Origin: Lingula anatina
Taxonomy: Eukaryota; Brachiopoda; Lingulata; Lingulida; Lingulidae
Length of the DNA stretch: 64,000 bases
Reading direction: 5' to 3'
NCBI RefSeq assembly: GCF_001039355.2
Contig: NW_019775635.1
Span: forward strand, 1,073,434 to 1,137,433
Shown in pieces: positions 12,845 through 64,000 of this stretch. A program made the position numbers and the translations under genes. Under the pieces are notes generated by a model. That model saw only the letters and a list, made by a program, of their open reading frames with translations. It was not told the DNA's origin and ran no database searches. Numbering within the stretch: position 1 is the first letter of the stretch; each line of letters begins with the position of its first letter.

Positions 12845-13097
12845 NNNNNNNNNNNNNNNNNNNNNNNNNNNNNNNNNNNNNNNNNNNNNNNNNNNNNNNN
12901 NNNNNNNNNNNNNNNNNNNNNNNNNNNNNNNNNNNNNNNNNNNNNNNNNNNNNNNNNNNNNNNNNNNNNNNNNNNNNNNNNNNNNNNNNNNNNNNNNNNN
13001 NNNNNNNNNNNNNNNNNNNNNNNNNNNNNNNNNNNNNNNNNNNNNNNNNNNNNNNNNNNNNNNNNNNNNNNNNNNNNNNNNNNNNNNNNNNNNNNNN
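12845..13097. other. Assembly gap (Ns)
   Basis: A run of 253 Ns lies between two near-identical copies of the checkpoint gene's 3' end, which suggests a scaffold join of unmerged haplotypes rather than simply missing sequence. Confidence 0.95.
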
Positions 13098-14640
13098 ACT
13101 GTGCAGTCATTGGATGTAAAAAGCTTATTTATTCTTTATATTCTGTGTATTCTTCTGTAAACTGTTGCACAGCAATCAACTGTGTTCACTTTACAGTGAT
13201 GATTTTTTTCTATAGGCAGAGGCTAACACATATAATGTAAAGCACATGGCAATGTTTTACACTATTTAATTTAAATGTTCAGTATTATTTTATTTCTACT
13301 ACCATTCCAGTCCACACTTACCAGACAGCAGAGACCCTGAGGTGATATTTGGAGCCACACCCAGTATGAAACTGATTGACTTTGGCCGCAGCATAGACAT
13401 GACCATGTTCCCTGCAGGGACAACTTTCCTGGCCAAAGTGAACACCTCAGGATTTCAGTGTATTGAAATGAAGACAGATATGCCATGGACATATCAGGTA
13501 ACTTACCTCCCCCTCCTCCTCTCCCCTAATAAAAGTGAACACCTCTGGATTTCAGTGTATTTAAATGAAGACAGATATGCCCTGGACTTATCTGGTAACT
13601 CTCATCTTTCTTACCCCCACCCTCTCTCTCTAATAAAAGTGCACAACTCAGTAAGCACAAAAAATGTGTTCCAGCATTTATGTTTGTGTGCGTGTTTAGT
13701 ATTAAATGCATTCAATGTCATAAACAGGTTTGTGTGTTACTTTCCAGACTGACCTCTTTGGCATTGTTGGGACCATACATGTATTAATATTTGGTGGATA
13801 CATGAATGTTTTTCAAACTAATGGGAGATGGAAGACCACAAATACAGTGAAAAGGTAAAAGAACTTAGGAATACAGTTTTTCACACCTGTGCTAAAGATG
13901 TCAAAATTTTATGAAGATATTGGCTGTGGTTGCAGTTTAAGATACTGTGAATTCTGGCATGCTCTCTCAGAACAATACAAAACGAGGGAATGGGACGGCA
14001 ATTTGGTTTCTAGAAAAGACATTACCTCCCAAATGCTAATGGTTCTTTTATTTGCAGGTGGTGGAAGCAAGACCTGTGGAAGCGTTTCTTTGACAGACTT
14101 TTGAACGTCCCCAGCTGTGATGAGTTGCCTAACTTGGGTGACATCCGCAGAGAATTTGAACAATGCTTCATGACAATAATTGAAGGAAAGCGTGTCGAGT
14201 TCAATGATGAGGTCAAGCGGATATCAGTGTCCCACTTTGAGCTGAATACGCACAGATGAAAACAACCCCTCCTCTACCCTAGTGGGACATCACAGGTTTC
14301 CAGCAGGCCCATTAAGTCACCTATGTATTCTGAAACCTCAGTCTGGTTACTTTGTCAAAATATGCCAGTTTTGAGAACTTTCATTCATGGCTCTTGACAA
14401 ATATTTAAGTTTCTGGGAAGTGTTGACATTAGTCTGGTAGGACCTTCATTTATATGCAAGATTAATTAATATAAATCATGTCATTCATCATGTATATATG
14501 CATCAGATTTCTTGGCACTTCATATGTGCAGCTGTGACTTGGGTGAATGTGTTCATGGTTAGGACTTAAATAGAATGGTTCACTTGATATAGATTCATTG
14601 TTGTAGATATTTGTAGCAAGTTAGAATGCACATTTTTACA
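13098..14640 (+). pseudogene. Second copy of the last three checkpoint-gene exons
   Basis: This block repeats exons 22-24 and the 3' UTR: copies at 13311-13497, 13748-13854 and 14058-14259, the last ending in the same TGA. Coding differences are few and mostly silent (for example CCC to CCA, AAA to AAG), and the 3' UTR is almost unchanged. The intron before the exon 22 copy is more diverged and carries a damaged copy of the exon 21 start near 13213-13250. No N-terminal exons precede it, so it cannot be a complete gene as assembled. The likeliest explanation is the second haplotype left in the assembly. A partial tandem duplication is the alternative. Only this copy continues into the unique 3' end with the poly(A) signal. 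Confidence 0.8.
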
Positions 14641-14773
14641 TATATTGATAGGAAACTTAATTATCAAACCTTTAACATTTAAATGGACAGAACATTTGTA
14701 GAGTGATTGATTATTATTTTATTTCTTGGCTTCTTATCTAAAATGTAATGGCATGAAACTGATTACATGTATG

Positions 14774-14779
14774 AATAAA
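14774..14779 (+). terminator. Poly(A) signal AATAAA of the checkpoint gene
   Basis: A canonical AATAAA lies about 515 bp after the TGA of the second 3'-end copy and about 240 bp before the convergent ERCC2 stop codon. Confidence 0.6.
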
Positions 14780-15016
14780 GAAGAAACTGTACTATAAACG
14801 ATTTTAACTCCTTTTGAATTGCGAAATAGAATTTCCAAAACGATTTTACTGCAATGCACTAACTGTAGTTCTTAAATTGTTCAGGAATTTTTTCATGGTC
14901 AGGCCTTTTTTTTTTTTTTTTTTTTCAAAAATAATCTTGGAACTCTTCCGTTTATCTTTCAATAACGATCCAATTAAGTTCTGGCCAATTTAATATGGCT
15001 TGAAGAGAAGTCTGGC

Positions 15017-44174
<29,158 letters not shown>

Positions 44175-44299
44175 GACTGAATATTAAACCGATTTCTTCT
44201 TCGGCCAAAACTGTCACAACCAAAATACACCACAATCATCAATTTCAACCGGAAGCACGTGTGGAACGGAAACGCAAGTGGTGTCGGGGAATAAACAAT
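44175..44299. promoter_or_regulatory. Bidirectional ERCC2/PEX6 promoter
   Basis: Only 125 bp separates the divergent start codons. The interval holds an ETS-type site CCGGAAGC at 249-256 of the 44000 block (44249-44256) joined to a perfect E-box CACGTG at 44256-44261. There is no TATA box. This is the standard anatomy of a compact bidirectional housekeeping promoter. Both 5' UTRs must lie within it, so the transcripts may overlap. Confidence 0.7.
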
Positions 44300-58690
<14,391 letters not shown>

Positions 58691-60115
58691 GACTAGTGAA
58701 AATAGAATTCTTGGATGAAAAACAATACAGTGGAGAAAGGAGCATAGTGAATTATTTAGGGTATTACCATAGTTTTCCCAGTTTTCATTCCTGAAGGAAG
58801 ATAATCATGTTAATGATTCTTGTAAAGTGAGTGCTTGACACCAATAAACTGCCAGTTTTACATTATGTAGAATACTTCCTCTAAAGACAATGAATGTTTT
58901 TTTCTGATTATGGAAAGAAAATTGTGAACAGTGCCACTTTGGTTTTAAATGTCTAATATGTAAATTAAGCTTATATATAGCTGTGGCAAGTAGATAGACA
59001 AATTTGCTAGTAAATAACTTAAACACCGACTACTTGTGCATCTAGCAGCCAACAGAAGCATTTAGATTGCACTCCATGTCATTCAAAAAGACTATTTACA
59101 AGTTTCAGAACAGTTTTAACACCAGTTAATTCCCCCTGTCAATGTCAACAATTACTGCCTACTGTGCTAATGGCCCTAAGTAATATCAACTCAAGTTTGG
59201 TACATTATTTAAAGCCTAATCCATCTGTCTGTCTCTTTTTACATTTACTTAGGACAATGAAATGCTCTCATATTTGAGAAATTAACAGATGTTAAAACTT
59301 TGTCATCAGCTATGCTTGCCTAGATTCTTGCAAGACCAGTAATTGTTGGTTCTTATGTTTTTTTGTGACAATTTTTATGGAAATTGCCATTTAGTTATTA
59401 TAATTACACTTAATGATGTAAAAATCTTAATTAACTGTTCTAATATTTTTCAAAATAACAGAGAGTGCATTAGAGTATATGGGCTTGTGTATCTAGATAG
59501 ATATGGGCTTTACAAATATACCAGAGTATATCGGAAACTGTCCCTACATATGAACAAAATATTTAATCTGAATATGTGCAATTATGGATAATTAAATAAT
59601 TTTGCTGATTAAAAAAAGTACTGTGAGTTATCTTTATCTTTTTTAATTTTCTCATTAAGCCAACGTCGTTTACTACCCCGTCACATGAAGAGATTTATTT
59701 AGTGAGAATTTGGAATCTTAATTAGCTTCCAGGGGAAAAAATCAAGTCCAAAACGATCATAGAGGATGGCAAGATGTTTCCTTAAACAAATACACAAACT
59801 GGCTGCTAGTAATTGTAAGAACCCACATGGAGGGTGACCTATTTGTTTTAATGTGCCAATTCCCCACCTGCCAGAACGCTGGGTCCTACCCGCCTCTGTT
59901 ATCATCTAAGATGGCAATTATAATGCTGTACATCACTAGAATTCTTAGTTCACTCTATAGCAATTGAGATCAGAAATATGCTTTATAACAATAGCTTAAT
60001 ATAATCCGATTAATATGGACATATCAGTTAGTCTGGAAGAGACAGTTCAATCTGATCTAGGGCATTATGAAATTGTGATCCATCTTTTCCTAAATCCCAC
60101 AAAAAACGTTAATCA
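58691..60115. other. Convergent intergenic region
   Basis: This holds the PEX6 3' UTR (AATAAA at 58843-58848) and the 3' UTR of the minus-strand lectin gene (a complementary AATAAA at 59699-59694). I see no other gene; the rest is AT-rich with no clear repeat. Confidence 0.6.
58843..58848 (+). terminator. Poly(A) signal AATAAA of PEX6
   Basis: A canonical hexamer lies about 155 bp after the PEX6 stop codon. Confidence 0.65.
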
Positions 60116-63100
60116 TCAAACAATGTGATGTTTTCCATTTTCTGGAAGACTTCGCTGTAAAGGATAGGATTCTTCTTGGCCTTTTTTCAAGTTTTCAGCC
60201 ACCATTTCAAGCGCTTTCTTCTTTTCGTTGTGTCTTTTTCTTTTAATGATCACGACAATTAGAGTAACTATTACAATCAGTACCAGCAATGCAACTAATC
60301 CCAAGAGAGCGTCTTGCTTGGTGAAAAATGTTCCTGCAGACGACACGCGCTGCATGTCACGTGACAGGGAATGTGAGGGGTAATCTGGAAGAAATAGAAA
60401 TGAATTATTTTTCACGGTTTAAAAATGCGTTATTCGATCTTAAGTGGCATGTTCTTGATATCTAAAACGTAGTCTAGTGAGCGTCTGCTCGTTCATGATG
60501 TCGGAATAAGACATTCCAGAATGGGAAGGGATATGGCCGACATTTTTTGTGAGAACATTCCTGGTGATGGCTACTAGTCTTACGGTTTTAGTTTCAAATA
60601 ATCGGCTAAAGCAGCCGTCTAGATGCCAGTGATATATTGATGGACTTGGAGAAACGATAATGCAGCCGAATCAAGAAACACAACAGTAGCGACAGAGAGA
60701 CCTTTAAAAATGCATAAATAAAAACACGAACGGCAGAAAATGCAGACGCAGCTGAAATAATTACCCGAAGATAAAATAAATCTTTGAAGCAACGACTTAT
60801 TGCGGAAGTGAATCTTCAGAATTGTTTAATAAACCTGCGTCTCCATGAAACGCACTCATCACGTGAAATACAAACTGGCTACCGACTGAGCGGCTAAAAC
60901 CCCAGCTCTATGTCTAAACAAACGTTCGTCTGACGGATTGTTTAGAGAGCGGCTTGAATCCTAGGGCTAGATATTACTGCTGAATAGATTTTGATCCGAT
61001 AATCTTTCGGGAAAAAAAGCTTTGTTTATGCAGCGTCAATCCGAATGAAAGTTTAATGTAATTAGTGTCGGTCGAATATTGGATGGGTTGCTTGGCCCTG
61101 ATATCAATATTTTGAGAAATAAGGACATAACACTTACACACGGTGGTGTATTGCTTCGCGTTAACATAACGCACAGGATAATTTTTTATATTAGAAAAAA
61201 ACTTTCACCAAGAACAAGAACCAACACCAAGAAGATGCCTGAAATCTACAAAGTCGTGCAAAAACGAAACGTCCGCTTATCTGCCGCCGTAGATTCAGAC
61301 TAAATGAACATTTACTATTTATTGTGAAACCAACGATTTATCCTAGAAATATAAAAATTGTATATTCTATACGAACATGGACAGACATCTTTTTGTAAAA
61401 TGATTAAAAAATTATAATTATAAACTCTGAAAAATGATAAATAAAATGCCATCTTGACGTCACCAATAAAACAAGATATTTTGCACCCCAGACTTTTCAA
61501 ACATACTTACATGGCACCTTGGGTTCCCCGGCAGTATTCGTACTGATGTTACCGGATTGTATCGCTCTCCAGAGCGACTCCGATTTTATATTAATACACC
61601 TGTATGAAAATTCCAAAAGGCTGTCAATGAAAGCAGCCATCTTGCAGTTGTAATTCTGTTGGAAGAGTCGCGCAGACGACGGTTCTATGATGCAGCTTTG
61701 GCGCCCCGTGCACAGCGAGTCTAGCTTAGCGAAGGCCTCTTCGGGCGTGGCGCCCTGGCACCCCCTCTGGCATTGTGCCTTGACAACATTGGGCTGAGCC
61801 CGGGTCATACAGTTTCTACACGCCTCGTTGTCACGGAAACCATACGAGGCCTCTATAATGGCTATGACTTGGCTTGGTGTTTCTGTACAGCGCAGTGTGT
61901 AACTTGCCTCGGCGCAAATAGCTGAAGGGAAAAATAGAAATTGATAAAATATACAACATTTTTTCATTAGTGAGTGTTATCTGCAAGAGGAAGAGTAAAG
62001 GTATAGTCTCATCCCATAGCTGTAGTGGAAAGATAACGGGAAACGATATGGCTTTATTTTCTAGCGAAGTCTTAAATTTCAAAGCAATAGATTTATATTT
62101 GAAATAGTTTTCACCCAAACGAAGAGAGCTTTTTTAAAACACATTAAGCTTGCAATAATTTAAAGCATAGAAGTATAGTTAAAATAAGTGCTGTTTTTTT
62201 TTTCTACCTGGGGACCTCCTAAAAATTTGCCTCGAATATAGCATTTTGTAATTGAGTAGTTTATTATACACCTGATTAAGTAATAATGGGAAAAGTATGT
62301 TTTGATTAATGATCACCAGAAAGGTTTGTCTCACGCGTTCTTTAAGCGCAGGTAAACGGACGACAGAGAGAAAGTGAAAACCCGTGGTATTTTTATTAAC
62401 GGCGTGACGCAATAAACAATAGTACCTGCTCTGGCATTATTTAAGTTGGGCACAAACGTTTCACAGGTGAAAGAAAATAAATTGCATTGTTGCTTTATTT
62501 ACCGTGTAGAGTAACTGTTTGTAATACTTCCTTATGCTAAATTTAAGGGGTTGTACATAAAACACAAAGAAGGGGGCAAAGTGCACTATAACAAGTGCAA
62601 CAAACTACAGGTCAGAGAAGAACTGCCGTAGAGCCATGATTACGACTGTGCCTGGGCGACGCTCCCCCCTCGTCTCTCTGTGGTCGTTAATCTTAACACG
62701 GTTTCAGTTATTATGTAGGGGAGGAGCGCAGTGACGTTGCGAGATGTTAACATATTTAGGGCCTAACTTAATGTGACACCAGTGTAAAGTGTACAAAGAA
62801 CGGCGTTCCACAAGTTCCTCGCAATGGGTCAAGGAAATATTGAACACTTCACCCAGTAGTGCTAAATATTCCACATAGCAATATCTTGATTCTCAGAGCT
62901 CCACTTGGCGCAGCCACTTGTGATGTTTTCCTTTCCCTATCTGCTGTGTTATCATTAATATTTCCTGCTTGCTATCCAAACCTTTACACCTCAAGTTATT
63001 AGTCCAGGCATCTGCACGATATATATATATCTACACCTGAATGATTTACTTCACTCTGGAGAACGTGATCAATAATTCAAACACGAACTGTTAGCGAACT

Positions 63101-64000
63101 GGGTGATAACACGATAGGAGACGCGGAGCTGGGGATTACAACCAAAGACATACCACAACATGGTAGCCGCCAAGTGGTTCATACAAGAACGCTGCTATCA
63201 AGGCAGCAGCTTACACCACTAGGCTCACATATATTGATCAAAAATAACCACACATTTCTCAAGTGCAGACCCATTTTTATTATCTCGAAGAACAGTAAAT
63301 CTTTCGTTTCCGGACTTCGAGACTTCGAGGTACAGGTATTTCCGTAGGCGCCCTAACTGTATAGCATTCTTGATAGTATATGTTCAGTAAATATTTCGTT
63401 TTGGGGTTATAGCTATCACAAAAGACAGCACATGTTATATTTACAGGGTGATGACTGGTGGTTCTCTACTTCCACCGCTCTCAAGACATACGGCATAAGA
63501 CTTTACTAAAAAAAACTCCCAGAGATGAGTGTTAATAAAAAACCCTTTCAATTAAACCCATATCCCACTTCACATCACTGGCGTCGCTCCACGGTTTCTT
63601 CTCTATCTAGAGGTTTTCCTCTAAGTGTGTGTGTTAAGAATAAAAGATTGAAATGGAATCAATAGGATGTTAAATGTTTAGCGACAAGACTATGGGGTCT
63701 TAAGGTTTCTTATCCGGTAAACTATGGAAGTAGGCTTTGATATACGTTACACTGTACAGTTAAGTCTGGAAACATATACGTCTGTAAGACAAGGATCTGT
63801 TCACCGTCAGTCGTCTAAATCGCTGATCCCGGCTGGTTCTGATATAAACCGATATAAAGTAAGAGTAGGTCTATGTGTGCGCTCGAAATAAGCTCTTTAG
63901 TAAACACACCACCTTCATTTTCACTTAAAATTTTCTTACCTCTCTTGATGACGCCTGGAACCCCCTCTGTGCCGATAGTAAAGTGTCCAACAACAGCAAC
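60116..64000 (-). CDS. Membrane-anchored SUEL-type (rhamnose-binding) lectin, 5' end missing
   Basis: Minus-strand exons: 63940-64000 (partial, runs off the window), 61921-61511 and 60384-60116. The middle exon encodes a galactose/rhamnose-binding lectin domain: a YTLRC start, VIAIIEASYGFRDNEAC, LCTGRQSCIIEPSSARLF and an SYRC end, with many cysteines. The last exon has a short stalk, one transmembrane helix (LLGLVALLVLIVIVTLIVVII) with a basic stop-transfer KRKRH, and a cytoplasmic tail of about 40 residues with a YPLQ motif. The phases of all three exons agree. Family knowledge: SUEL domains bind L-rhamnose or galactose, and in molluscs many are secreted or surface defence lectins. A membrane-anchored single-domain form suggests a receptor. 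The 63940 exon is supported only by its donor and phase. Confidence 0.82.
61922..63939. other. Intron of the lectin gene, nothing else seen
   Basis: This 2-kb interval between the lectin exon and the exon at the window edge has no recognisable coding sequence. 63150-63240 is weakly tRNA/SINE-like, but not enough to call. Confidence 0.5.

Noticed and set aside
44261-44299. Upstream extension of PEX6 to a GTG codon
   Set aside because: Animal genes start at ATG; the ATG at 44300 has a good context and the extension overlaps the E-box promoter.
63160-63240. tRNA- or SINE-like stretch with A-box/B-box-like words
   Set aside because: On the minus strand it has TAGTGGTGTAAGC, but I could not form a cloverleaf or a proper B box.

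Overview
The window is animal nuclear DNA. Genes are split into many short exons with GT-AG introns, introns are AT-rich and full of small inverted-repeat elements, and no operons or bacterial signals are seen. The gene set (a sea-urchin-egg-lectin-type membrane protein, an FMRFamide-receptor-like GPCR, a divergent TALE homeobox gene, GACGGC-rich repeats) and the near-identical duplicated blocks beside assembly gaps suggest a highly heterozygous lophotrochozoan, most likely a bivalve mollusc. The species assignment is inference.

Layout. 1-1715 is repeat-like with no recognised gene. 1716-1834 (-) is a first coding exon divergent from 2138-12481 (+), a complete 24-exon spindle-checkpoint gene. 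That gene joins Mad3/BubR1 motifs (three KEN boxes, ABBA motifs, GLEBS) to a Bub1 CD1 motif and an intact kinase, so it is an unsplit MADBUB gene. Its 3' end appears a second time (13098-14640) after a gap. 15017-44174 (-) is ERCC2/XPD, whose 24 reconstructed exons give 762 residues. Three genes lie inside its introns: a TALE homeobox gene (+, 17574-24190), an intronless GPCR (+, 32728-33660) and the lipoyl-pathway gene LIPT2 (-, 42818-43507). The introns also hold a broken Tc1/mariner element and several MITEs. PEX6 (+, 44300-58690, 19 exons, 1099 residues) starts 125 bp from the ERCC2 start codon, across a compact bidirectional promoter with an ETS site and an E-box. The right end (60116-64000, -) is the 3' part of a membrane-anchored SUEL-lectin gene.

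The genes serve unrelated housekeeping tasks: mitotic checkpoint, TFIIH/nucleotide excision repair, peroxisomal import and mitochondrial lipoylation. Linkage is by nesting and shared promoters rather than by pathway.

The most unusual signal is architectural. At eight splice junctions in three neighbouring genes (MADBUB, ERCC2, PEX6) the intron-exon boundary has been copied in tandem, with periods from 26 to about 117 bp. This leaves decoy donors or acceptors beside the real ones; in the cases I could translate, the decoys would shift the frame or introduce a stop.
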